Below are positions 35,242 to 52,215 of a DNA stretch of 64,000 nucleotides, piece by piece. Every line of letters begins with the position of its first letter. Positions within the stretch are counted from its first letter, which is position 1. Made by a program: the position numbers and the translations under genes. The stretch covers positions 9,069,446-9,133,445 of the forward strand of contig OZ038321.1 in assembly GCA_964035795.1 (NCBI GenBank), read 5' to 3'. Origin of the DNA: Pterobdella sp. o SKG-2022 (taxonomy: Eukaryota; Annelida; Clitellata; Hirudinida; Piscicolidae). The notes under the pieces are model-generated. The model was not told where the DNA came from, searched no databases, and saw nothing but the letters and a program-made list of their open reading frames with translations.

Positions 35242-35935
35242 AGCATATCTAAACTCCATTATTTTTTTTAAATAATCCTTTTAACTTTAGATTACATAAT
35301 TACATAGACAATTATGAAATTAACATTGAAATAATAGCATTGAAAAATAAGTTGTTCCTAAATTAGATAATAACCAACTTTTATTACTTATAGTCTTTGT
35401 TTAAACTCCTTTATAACCACAGTTACTAAATAACATTTTTTCGCTAATGTTTTATGATAAGGCTAAACTTATCGAAAATTATAGCTTTTTCTAGCTCAAT
35501 AAATGTACTAATTGAAACACAATTCTGTTTTCAATAGTTATAATGACCCACAACTCGTAGCTTATAGCAATGCCTGAGATCCAATACTAAAAGATTTGAA
35601 TAATTTGAACGGGGTAATGACTGAAGGGGGACATAGAGTTCCATGATAAAATTTGACATCGTCAAGAAAACTATTTTTCTTTGGAGTACTCTTTTGAACA
35701 ATTAATTTTTTTAAATAATAACATTGAAATTGAAATAACTTCTATTTTTTATGAATAAGTAACTAATTCTTAATTATAGTTTTTGAATTACTATATAACC
35801 ATAGTTACGATTTAAATTTTTTGGCGAACGTTTTATTATAAGGCTAAACTTATCGAAAATTATAGCTTTTGAATTTCAATATATGTATTAAAAATTTCTT
35901 TTTATTTGATATTTTTCGTTACAAAATATTGAAGA
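35030..35935. repeat. Diverged tandem duplication with hairpin-core repeats
   Basis: Two units of about 400-480 bases follow each other. Shared landmarks in order: ATAATTCTGT / ACAATTCTGT (35064, 35519), GTTATAATGA (35082, 35539), GGACATA (35187, 35628), a TTATAACCA(C/T)AGTTAC stretch (35412, 35796), and a minus-strand hairpin-core repeat ending each unit (copies 4 and 5, about 35436-35510 and 35815-35930). The second ends in TTCGTTACAAAATATT, the same terminal motif as the element at 41723-41856. Confidence 0.6.
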
Positions 35936-36063
35936 AAAAAAATATACGATGTCTCTGTAAATTACCATTGCTTCATAAAATTTTAATAAAATTCTATTTA
36001 AAGCGATATACTTTTTTGACACGAGAATATTGAAAATTTTTATCAAAATCAACTTTCAATAGC

Positions 36064-37325
36064 TCATGCTGAATCTCTTTCAATTGTCTTAACATCCTTT
36101 GAAAACTTACGGTTTTTTCTTATACAACCTTCGAGCACAGACAATTTGTGATCTAAAGATTGGCCACCATCACTTTTAGATCTTATTTGAGTTTGACTAC
36201 ACAAAGATATGCTCTTGTTAAAATGGTCAACACCTTTCATGTAATTTTTGTAAAAATTTATAAAATTTGGCATTGGTATATTATTCCGATCTTTACTTAT
36301 TTATTCCATCTTGGTACAAGCTTTTGAGAACTCTTTTTGTAGAGATTAGAAGCAACCATTGTAGACCTGCTATCTCCACTTGACAACCGAGATGTTTTGG
36401 CTGAAAACTTCTTTTATGTTCCTTTGATCCTTCTTCATAACAGATGACTTAGACAACAAAGGTGCGTTTTGCATTCTATTTACTCTCAAAGTACCTGTTG
36501 CACCAATTTTCCACTTATTTAGTTCTCTAAAAAGAGTTATAGTGGTGAAAAAATTATCAACCACCACATGCCGCCCTAATTGAAGGTTTATTCGTTAAAC
36601 CATTTTGAGAACTATAGTCGAACCGTGGCCAAAACCTCTGTATGGAATTTTAGTGTGGTTTCCACAATATGGTTCAACGCGCAACAAAGATCCTTCTTGC
36701 ATACATGAAACACAATTCGTAACCCAACTTTATTGGCTTTTCTTTAATGAATTTTTTGTCATTGTGCTTACCGTAATATGGCACCATTATCTCATCAATC
36801 CTGCAATGTTTCGAGACATCGTTTTGTAAGCACAACTTGTTCAAGTGATCAAAAAGATTTTGTAAAATCTTTCCTCATCTATTTTTGAATTGTTGACAAA
36901 ATGCACTAGCCGCATAATCTAATCAAACGTGTTCCTTCTTATGGTTTCGGCCACCATTTTGCCTAGACAATCATTTTTCCCAGTACATATGTTTATACGG
37001 AGTTTAAAGTATTCTGAATAGAGTAAAATAGCGAGAAACAGTCGGATATTTTTTGGAGAAATGCATTCCGGAAGAAGTGACTTTTGAGAATAATATAAGC
37101 TATTTTGACAAGAAATATTTTCCATCCATTCATCAGTACAAAACATATTCAAACATTGTCCAGAAGTTTCAAACTTTTTAAAATTAAAATTTGATTGTTC
37201 GTATTTTAGAGGAAAGTTTTTTTTATCGTGTTTTATGCTCCAACAAAAGAAGTAAATGTAGCTTGATGGTGCTGAGTAGGTTAATACCAACTCTCTCTCG
37301 TTTTTTCTGGCATCTTTCACCGCTA
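36064..37325 (-). pseudogene. piggyBac-type transposase relic
   Basis: Three minus-strand frames fit successive parts of a PGBD/piggyBac transposase. The first, 37320-36919, has an N-terminal block with EQSNFNFKKFETSG, CTDEWMENIS and FLAILLYSEYFKLR. The second, 36567-36370, holds VVDNFFTTITLFRELNKWKI, IGATGTLRVNR and VVKWR (the conserved DNFFTS..L...L...G....GT.R.NR box). The third, 36273-36064, has INFYKNYMKGVDHFNKSIS (family: YN.YMGGVD..DQ). The intervening sequence is shifted or stopped, so the transposase is inactive. I did not find convincing terminal repeats or TTAA duplications. Confidence 0.8.
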
Positions 37326-37439
37326 CTTTTAAATATATTTAATGGTAAAAACTGGACTGAACCCGTCAACCTGTAAAACACCTACGTTTATTACAAAAGT
37401 AATACCCTCTTCGTTTGTACTAACTTAGTTTTCTGCCAT

Positions 37440-38000
37440 TTAAAGAAAATTCACTATTATGAGTCTTCAGGCGTGCATATGTTGTTCATAATCTTAATAA
37501 ATCTCCTGTGATCCACTGTCTCAAAGGCAGATAACGAATCTACCAGCTGGTCGGTGTAGTTATATCTAAGTCTCTCTTTTAATGTATCCGTGGAGAGCTT
37601 TCTACCACAGTAGGCTATTGACAATTTCGCTTTTGCTTCGAAAGTAACGTCCTGCAAATCTATATCTTTTTTTCCTCACTATTGAAGATATACTAACTTT
37701 GTTTCCAAACAGCTCTCTTAAAGTGGAAGGCTGCTTTCATCGCTTGTTAAAAAAAGCATTTCAAATCTCAACTCTGATGTTCATGTTATTTTCCGTTGAA
37801 AAAATTTAACTTCCCAAGTATATGAAATTATTTAGTTCTTCAATAGTGTTTCCATTGATAGATACCACGGAACCTGATGAATTCGGTCTTGTTTATGTTG
37901 ACAAAAAAACCAATATAAGATGCTGCATTTTCAAGAACTATAAAAATAATTTCCACACTCTTCATTTTGTCGACAAGTATGGCTATACCATCAGAAAAAT
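37440..38000 (-). mobile_element. LINE reverse transcriptase fragment
   Basis: Reading the minus strand across frames gives AASYIGFFVNINKTEFI and then SINGNTIEELNNFIYLGS, a typical post-catalytic stretch of endonuclease-type LINE reverse transcriptases (..NI.KTE....N ... FKYLGS). A further frame at 37657-37457 may be its C-terminal part. The copy is heavily decayed. Confidence 0.55.
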
Positions 38001-40002
38001 CTGTGTCAGAAATTTTATAACAAACATAGTAAACTCAATCAAAACAACGGTATTTTTATTTGCAGGAAAATGTGAAAAAGACAACATCAACAAGCTACCG
38101 CATGCAACAAAGTTGTTGCTGAAGAAACGTTTGGTCAAAAATGAAATACGCGCTAATAGGCAAAATTACATGGAAAACAGTCCAAAATGACACTTTTAAT
38201 GAAAAAAAAACTACTACAAACAATTGGAAAACACAAAAACATCGAAGACACAATATAGAAAATTGAAATGAAAAAAAAAAGAAATTAGCTTGCAGCAAAT
38301 TGGTGGAGATACAAACATTGGAACACTTACTAGATGTATAATGATTGCTTAGAACAAGAAAACGTGGTCAAATCATGAATGAAAGCAACAGTTTTTTAGG
38401 TCATTTTCGGAAGGTCTCCAAGTCTGACAGTTGTATGTTAAAATTGGTCTTTCATAAATTATATATATTTTAATTCTATTGTTCAACCTAGTTTTTTTGA
38501 CGTCAGTAATTCATGATGATGAGTGGCTGCTATATTTTTTTTTGTATTCATTCATTAATTTTTCGTGTATCGTTGATTCTATTTAAAACTGTCTGTGGCC
38601 GACGAGTGATGCAGTCGCAAGGATCATTCGAGCCTTCTAATAAACTTTAGAAAACTACAAATGGTATTTGTTAACTGAAAAAAGCTTTCGATAGCATAGA
38701 GCTTCTCAATAGTCTTAGTTTCCAAGACATCAGTAAATTATAAAACGGACCCAGTGGAAGCGACTGTGTTTGTGAAGAAGCAGTCAGATTTAATGGAAGA
38801 GGGCTACTTCTTATTGTCAATAGAAGCACCGAGGTTAACAACAACATAAATATATTTTATTTAGGCTCTTATTAATTACAATAACGTTTTCTTTATCAGT
38901 ATTTTATTGCATCGAATTTATCGAAATGTTTTATCAAAGAAAAGTGGTCAGCAATACTAGAAATATAATTATTTTAGTTTAATAATCGAAACTTTTGAAA
39001 ATTTTTATAATTTCTTAATAAGTAATTTATGATTCCTGATCTTTCGAAATCTTTTCTTTTTTCATTTGACGTGCAAGTTTCAGATAGATAAATTTATTTT
39101 TTATGAATCAACTAATATGTTAATTTTAGGCAATGTTGGAAACTTAATATTTCTTGGTTTTTGAAATCAAAGGCTAATTAATAATATTATTCTAATAAAT
39201 AAAAATTTCTATTTATTTTATAAATTTTTGTCAACCAATCAAATATGTCTTTGTCAGGTTGTGGCTTGTGTGTTTCGATTCGATTGCGCATCACGAGCCA
39301 CAGAATAATGAACACTAATTCTTGACCCAATGCCTAATTGAATCCGTGATTATATATAATTAATTTTATGCTCTGTGCTAAACGAAAAAACTAAAAAATT
39401 AAAAATTTAATGAAATATTTGACTAATATAAAATAACTTAAATTTTGTTAAATATATCATAAGATTGGTCTGAATGAATGTATGTTTGTTTTTTAGATAT
39501 AGTAATCATGTTAAGTACTATAACTCACAGCATTTGAATTAACAGGCTTCACATAAAAATAATTAGTTCTGAACTTTAAACTTCTTTTCATAAGCCTATA
39601 AACCTGTTTATTGTTTTTTTTTTAATTTTCAAGTGTAATAAACTTAAATAAATTTTATCATATCCAAGCGACGAAGAGGGCTTATGAAAATTGTTAAAAT
39701 AATATTTTTTTTGTTATCTCTTTGATGTTGTTACACTTGTAACAAAAAGATTTCTTCATATATAAAAGTACAGTGTTGAGAAATTTTTAATTCATTATAT
39801 TGGCTTGAATATAGTTTTTGAAAACATACCAAGTCACTTTTCAGCTCACAGTTTAAAAAAACTTTTATGAAACTAATTTAAAATTTGTGGCTAAATTTTT
39901 AATTTTGATGAATCTTGGTTTTTAATAACTCTTAAAAAACTCCTAGTTCATTGAGGTTGCTAAAACATCTGTAACAAGTTTACACCCTATAGCTATTTCA
40001 AT
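38001..40002. other. Intergenic AT-rich region
   Basis: I see no gene or repeat that I can support. A lysine/asparagine-rich plus-strand frame (37822-38190) overlaps the LINE fragment and looks like chance. The last part is the 5' flank of the amidohydrolase gene. Confidence 0.4.
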
Positions 40003-45980
<5,978 letters not shown>

Positions 45981-46739
45981 AACATACATAGTGTAGGTTA
46001 AATTAGCTATGTATATGATCATTTCATTTCACTAAACTTTTACTTTTAGTTATTTTTTCTAATAAATTTTACTTTTTCAAAATTTAATCTATACGGAAAA
46101 GTGGTTTGAGGGTTAATGTATTAATGACTTTAATTAAAATATAATATTAATAACCATGTTATTTTCTGTTTATTATTATAGAAAGTTTTTGTTCACATGA
46201 TAGAGTTCTTTGAGTCATTTTTTTAATTTAATTACTATGCGTTTTAAAAACTCCTGTAATTAATGATGCTTAAACATCTCGTAATTGAATTAATTTTGCC
46301 CCTTATTGTTACCCATAAATTTGGTTAATAAAATTATTCGATTTTTTATTAATTTCATAATAGACATAATCAGAGGATAAAAACCATATAAAGGAACTCA
46401 TTTGAGTAGATAACCGAATGTAATCAGAAATTTAGCAGAAAATTACGGAATGAGATTTTTCAGCCCAACATAAATATTCAACATAGGAAAAAGTGTTCAT
46501 AGTTTATTCATTTTCACGAAGATTTATTCTATTATTCGAAAAGTTTCAGAGATTTCCTTGAGCATTTGCTACACGGGAAAATCTTGATAATTGAGAAAAT
46601 TCACTAAGCTTCTAATGAATATACAACTTTTGATACTCCTGCAAGTCATAAAAACTCATTAATGCCGTGCAATATCTCACTGCGATTTGTACTTAAAGCT
46701 TCAATAAAGATGTGAGCAATCATTAGCAACTCTTGTTTC
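45981..46739. other. Intergenic, 3' flank of the amidohydrolase gene
   Basis: AT-rich sequence with a polyadenylation signal at 46061 and nothing else that I recognise before the LINE begins. Confidence 0.4.
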
Positions 46740-47590
46740 TGCTGGCTATCGACTGGATTATGACAACAGCTACCGAAGAGAAGAAAAACGGTATCCAGCG
46801 GTCTCCTTCAACACAATTGGACGAACTAGATCTTGCTGACAATCTAGCCTTTCTTGCGCACACGCAGCAACAGATACACAAGAAAACAAACACGGTAGCA
46901 GTAACTTCCAGAAAACTGGGTCTAAACATTCATCAGAAAAAAACCAAGATTCTTAACATGAATACTGCCGATTCAACTCCATTCACGCTGACAAGGCACT
47001 TAGAAGAAGCGGAGAATTTTCTTTATCTTGGCAGTACCGTTGATAAGCGGGAAGGAAGAGTGACAAGAGTGAAGATAGGAATCGAATGGTCAGAGCAGTT
47101 TTCTTGCAACTTAAAAACGTGTGAGAAACTAGAGGTTCATCAGAAAAAACCAAGATCAGGTTATTCAACTCAAACGTGAAGTCCGTTCTACTGTATGAAT
47201 CGGAGTCTTGGGAGACCACAGAGCCGACCACAAAAAAGATCGAGGCATTTATTAATACTTGTTTGAAAAGGATTTTTCAGATTCGCTGGCTGGAAACAAT
47301 CAGAAACGAAGAGCTATGACAACGCACTAGACAAAAGCCGGTTGCCGTGGAGCTTCAACAACGCCACTGGAAATGGATAGGACATACCCTACGAAAACGC
47401 CCACCATCATAGCCAGACAAACTCTGAAATGAAAAAAGAAAGAGAGGCAGACCACGAAACACATGGCGACGTGACGTAGATGCTGAAGTCAAAAAGATGG
47501 CTCTTACATAGGGACAGTTGGAAACGCTCGCCCAAGAGGGAAATGGCTGGAGATTCTTTGTTGGTGGTCTATGTCCCGGCTAGAAACGAT
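46740..47590 (+). mobile_element. LINE reverse transcriptase fragment
   Basis: Plus-strand frames carry LDELDLADNLAFLAHTQQQI (the F/YADD box changed to LADN), KLGLNIHQKKTKILNMN, then FLYLGSTVDKREGRV. Further frames give LYESESWETTEPTTKKIEA, FINTCLKRIFQIRWLETI, HWKWIGHTL and GRPRNTWRRDVDAEVKKM. This is the second half of an endonuclease-type LINE RT to its C-terminus. Several frameshifts make it dead. Confidence 0.8.
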
Positions 47591-48460
47591 AGGCATAAGT
47601 AATCATCAGCAAAAGGTAGAAACTTAGAAAAATTCAATTTTAATGATCTTATAACAATTAATATTCTAATTTTAGAAAACTTATAATCTAGCTACAACGC
47701 TTTTTAACAAATTTCACTTTTTTAGAAGATTTTATTATTAAAAATACACTTTTATTCTATATATTGAACACTAACTCGAACATCTGCAGGATCAAGAAAA
47801 TTACATTTTAGGTTTAATGCAAGTTGTTTCTATAAAAAATTACCAAAAAATATTAAGACAACTTTTCTTTGGAAAAATTAATCTATAAAACAAAATCTTC
47901 AAACTTGTATGGCAGTCAACTCAAAAATATCTTTATTTTAAACCAATAACAAGATATAAGAGAATTTGCTACGTTTGAACTAAGCGTAACTTGCTACATA
48001 ATAATGAAAACAACAAAATTATTTAAATGAGTATCAAGTTGAAAAAAATTTAGTATCCATTTTGATTTTGAAATTTAAAAGGATGTTAATCAAAGACATA
48101 ATAAAAAAAATGAAGCAGTCCTAGAACAAAATGCATTTTTAATGATGTGTAAAATTTTATCAAGTCATATTTTCAAACTTATGTGAACAATAAGTGAAAT
48201 GATGAAGGAAAAGCATAAATTTTTGAACATAATGAAACCAAATGAAATGATTAATAATATTAGCAGATATATACATAATACAGGAATCAAAACATTGTCT
48301 TTAAGGCATGCTGACTTAGATTTCAACTTTTTTCTTACAAACACCATATTCACTAAATATTTTAAGTTTCATTGTACCATATAGATACATTTTAATTTTT
48401 AAATGTTGTATCTTTATTTATGTTAGTGTCGTTCTCCATGAAGCCAAGAATTATGAAATG
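47591..48460. other. Intergenic AT-rich region
   Basis: No supportable gene, RNA or repeat. It includes the 3' flank of the DnaJ gene. Confidence 0.4.
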
Positions 48461-49285
48461 TCATAAATTTAAATCTTCATCAAAACCACTCAAAATTATA
48501 TCTTCAGTATGTAAATGTATGCCTTGTTTGTCTCCAAAAAGTTCTTTGAAAATTTCATCATCTGTTTCCCCATTATTATTGTTGTTAATATTTACTGTAT
48601 TATGTACAAACTTATTGTTGATTTTATTGTTAAGAATATCTTCACTAGTCACATGGATATGAGTGTGACCTTCATGAGTATTGAAATCATTATGGGTATT
48701 ACCTGTGTATTGGTGCTTGTGATCATAATCTTCAGCTTTTCTCTTACAGCTTTTAAAAAAACACTTGATTTTTTCATGGTTGCTTATCAATGCGTTGTAA
48801 GCTGTAAAATAATAGTATGATTGATATAATTCCTATTAATCTACAAAACTATTTTATAGGTAACAGCAAACTATCAAAAGTTATATGATTTAAAGTGAAA
48901 TAATTCATTCATAAAATAATTTCGATTGTTATTTTTAATTTAATTATGAATTAAAACAGACTATCAACTATAAAAAAGAAAATAAAAACGCAGAAAAATG
49001 AAAAAAAAATTTACCTTGTGTGATTTCAATGAATTTTTCAGTTGTGTCATTATTGGTGTTTCTGTCGGGATGGTAAAGACGCGCAAGTTTGTGGTAGGCC
49101 TGCTTGATTTCATCTATGGTGGCTGATCGATGTATACCAAGTATTGAGTGAATGTCTGCTTGTACTAAAACTAGTTGACAACTAAATAAAACAAGTCCCA
49201 ACAAATCGAATCTAAAAAAAGTTCAATTGATATTAAGAATGAGTTTAATAAATTATATAATGTTTTAAACAAACCTGTCCAACAT
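48461..49285 (-). CDS. DNAJB9: Secretory-pathway DnaJ protein, DNAJB9/ERdj4-like
   Basis: Three coding exons on the minus strand: 49285-49275 (only 11 bases), 49211-49015 and 48801-48461, in phase, giving 182 residues (human DNAJB9 has 223). It would be an ER co-chaperone recruiting the Hsp70 BiP. Residues 1-22 form a hydrophobic signal peptide (LLGLVLFSCQLVLVQA) followed at once by the J domain: IHSILGIHRSATIDEIKQAY, HKLARLYHPDRN with the HPD motif at 51-53, then EKFIEITQ and AYNALISNHEK. After a basic stretch (CFFKSCKRKAEDY) the tail is His/Asn-rich and acidic, with FKELFGDKQ near the end and no KDEL-type signal. The C-terminal half is short and divergent, so other ER J proteins such as DNAJC-type remain possible. 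The first exon was chosen because its ATG supplies the only in-phase start with a splice donor. Confidence 0.8.
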
Positions 49286-50754
49286 ATTAGAAAAACAACA
49301 CAAAACCGTCTGAGTATAGTTTAATTAAACTTTCATTTGATTAAATAGCAAATTTATAGAATGTTCCAATGCAAAAAAGGAGCTATCTATAAGAACCTTT
49401 AAACTTGATGAAACGGGGTGAAATATGATTGGTCGACTTTCAATGATGATGATGGTTTTACTAAAAGTAAATTGAGGTTTCAAAATGGAACAAGATTAAA
49501 CTAGTTGATAGTTTATAGTTTTTATTGAATATAGAATCACATATTCACATTGAAATCGTTGATAACATTTAAAAGTTATTAGATTTCAGTTCTTCAAGCC
49601 AAAAATATATTCAAATTAAAACATTTTTTGGAGCTATTTTATTCCACGAAGCTTACCGAAAGTTGAACAAACATTTTCAAATGAAGGTACGAATATAATA
49701 CCATGGAGAGCATCTCCTACGGTCTACTATGTTTTTACTTCTATTTGAAAATTTAAGTTCAACTTGTGGTAAGCTTCGTGGAATAAAATAAAGTCTAGAA
49801 TGTGTTTTTATTTGAATATTTAATTACTAGAACTCATATTAATTACAGATAATTTGATAATATATCAATTTTTTTAAATTTTCAATAATTTTGTATGATA
49901 TTATGAAATAAAATACGAAGGTTTAAGAGTTTTTTTACGGCACGAAGCTTTTAGATTTAAAAAAAAATTCTCATCAGGTAGTTAAGACACAAACATGCCG
50001 ATATTTTATATATGATGATCTAGTATGATTCATAATGAAAGGTTATCTAATATGATAATTAAAGTATAAAAACACCTAATAAAAGATTTTTCACCCTCCT
50101 TCGTGTGATAAATACCAGACTAAGCACCGAAAAAAAATGGAGAAAAAAGATACTGAAGGCCTATCACATCAAGCTTTTTGAAACTAACTCCAAATGAACA
50201 GAGTAGACAAAAAAATTTACTTCATTTAAAAACTTAAAATCCATTTCTTTATCAATTATATAATTTTCATCCAAAAAGTCTGATTTTGTTGATACATCAA
50301 TGAGAAACACTGGTCTAGAAAAAAAAAACGCAATGCTGAAAAACGACTTATGAAAATAAGTCCACCAATGGTTTCACTTTTTATTCTATATAGTTGATTA
50401 AACTATATATAAAATATTCTGGATTGTGAATGTTTTCTGTTTAAATCTACATTCTATGAATCTCATTCATTATATAAAAAGATGTTTCTTTGTGCCGAAA
50501 ACTTCTTTACAGATGAAAGAAATCAGCATTTATATTCATAACAAATTTTATATTGCAAACGATTCAGCTCTTGTGTATTATAGCTTATAAAACGATTTAA
50601 AACATGGTTTTAAAGAATGAAAAAAATAAATTACTTGAGAAAACCTATTACCGCAAAACCCCAAGAATTCGGGAGGGGTCTGTGAAACGCGCTATTTACC
50701 CAAATGAGTTTTTTTTTCTGTTGAATTTACTATTGTCTTTTTTCACGATGACTA
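49286..50754. other. Intergenic region with a foldback element
   Basis: Apart from the foldback at 49633-49792 and an AAGCTTTTAG ... CATCAGGTA motif at about 49945-49980 that recalls the same family, I see no gene. It is AT-rich. Confidence 0.4.
49633..49792. repeat. Foldback element 3
   Basis: The left arm has TATTTTATTCCACGAAGCTT, ACCGAAAGTTGAAC and TTTTCAAAT. The reverse complement of the right arm (49741-49792) has TTATTTTATTCCACGAAGCT, TACCACAAGTTGAAC and ATTTTCAAAT. The arms are about 45-50 bases long around a loop of about 60 bases. The AAGCTT core at the same place in the arm links it to the other two foldbacks. Confidence 0.75.
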
Positions 50755-51110
50755 TAAGCAAAAAAAAAATGGAAGATTCAAAACCTATCAGATGCACTAA
50801 CTGTGCTATTTGTATGCCAAAAGACAAGGCTATAAAAAAATTTGTGATCAGAAACATAGTGGAAGCTGCAGCTGTTAGAGATCTCAGAAAGGCTCCAGTG
50901 TATCAAACATATAACCTTCCTAAGCTGTGTGACACGCTTTATTATTGTGTAAGCTGTGCTATTCACAGCAAGGTGGCTCGTAACGGATCTAGCGAAGCAA
51001 GAAAAGTTTGGACACAGCCAAGAATTAGACCAGAAGCTAGTGTATAAAATTATTATGCCTGATTCAGTCATGTCATTAAAAAAGTTTCACAATAAAACTG
51101 AAAAAAAAAA
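50755..51110 (+). pseudogene. RPS26: RPS26 processed pseudogene
   Basis: From [20 protein letters not shown] through [17 protein letters not shown] to [20 protein letters not shown] the frame matches ribosomal protein S26 over nearly its whole length without introns. The basic N-terminus (normally lysine/arginine/asparagine-rich with GRGHV) is replaced by [10 protein letters not shown], and the C-terminus is altered ([16 protein letters not shown]). These are changes a functional S26 would be unlikely to tolerate. AATAAA (51091) is followed after four bases by a run of ten A (51101-51110), the hallmark of a retrocopied mRNA. The open frame upstream to 50604 is chance. The zinc-ligand cysteines CTNC and CVSC are still present. 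Confidence 0.85.
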
Positions 51111-51114
51111 TTTT

Positions 51115-51390
51115 TTGACCCGTATAGCTCATCTGATGGATCATAAGACTAATTAACGAGTACGCTGGATGACATGATGGAAGAGGGTTTTGAAGCACTA
51201 AAAAGAAACGCTGATGGAAAAATCTTATTCGAGAAATCTGCAGATGGCAGAATAACTATGATGATGAACGGATACAATCCCGAGGGGGCCGACAATTAGC
51301 ACTTGTTTTTTAGTGTTTTCGCTACATATAGTTAAAAGCAAGCGCTTTGATCTATAATTAAAAGGGCTTTAAAAATAACGCATTTTATTA
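51115..51390 (+). mobile_element. tRNA-derived SINE interrupted by a foreign segment
   Basis: Directly after the retrocopy's A run comes a degenerate SINE head (TTGACCCGTATAGCTCATCT, then AAGACTAATTA). The expected B-box side resumes at about 51262 (ATACAATCCCGAGGGGGCCG, ACAATTAG) and the body continues to GGGCTTTAAAAATAACGCAT near 51380, as in the 7304-7500 copy. Between them, about 51157-51262 is an insert of about 105 bases not found in the other copy. Confidence 0.7.
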
Positions 51391-52215
51391 ACTTACATTA
51401 AATTCATTGAAAAAGAAGACTTCAGTTTCAAATTGTGCATTAAATAAAGAACAAATAATGCAAAAATACCTAAAAGCTGTTTTGGAATGATATAAATAAA
51501 ATAAAATTCCAGCAAAAAAAGAAACAAACAAATAAAATAGTCTTTCAAAGCGTTAACCCACTATCAATACCTTCAAGAACCTTAATGAGATTGAATCAAC
51601 GTAGTACTGATGCTGTCAAACCTTCCGTTGACAGTACTACAGTGTTGGGTATTTTGTCTTATTATTTTATTCTAAAATTTAAAAAAAATAAGCAGTGTGA
51701 AATTCACTAAACTAACTAAATGACGTCGATTTAGAGTGCAGGCTTCAGATCCAAACAGCTAAGTTGGCTTCTATTTGTTAGTAATAATTGATCCAAAAAT
51801 GACGTAAAGTTTAAATCAAATTATTGTTCCGACTAAAAGCAAATATCAACTATTATGCCACAATTATGAAGCATATAAAACTAAATAAGGTGTATGTGTT
51901 TTTTAACAACCCTTCAAACCCATTACTGATCCTAAGCTTTTTGGTATAAAGATGTGGTCAAGTACCTTTAAATAACTCAGAGTATTTCAAAATACTCAAG
52001 ACCTCAAACAAAAATAAATTAAAAACTTCAAGTTTCATTTTTTCCATATAAAAACTTTTTTTAAAAAGTTTTTTCTTTTCCCTTGTTTTGGCTCCAGTTA
52101 TTATTAACCATTGCTTTTTGAAATCTGTGGCTACTTTGGTCATATCAAACTTTAATATCGCTATCATTTTAAATGAGATAAGTTATTAAAAATTCACCGT
52201 CCAAAGTTTTCTACT
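51391..52215. other. Intergenic, upstream of MRPL3
   Basis: AT-rich sequence with no gene or repeat that I can support; the promoter of MRPL3 must lie at its right end. Confidence 0.4.

Noticed and set aside
37822..38190. 122-residue plus-strand open frame
   Set aside because: The first part is antisense to LINE RT motifs and the rest is Lys/Asn-rich as expected from AT-rich DNA; no start context or splice partners.
50604..50754. N-terminal extension of the RPS26-like frame
   Set aside because: No similarity to S26 or anything else; the frame is open by chance upstream of a retrocopy.
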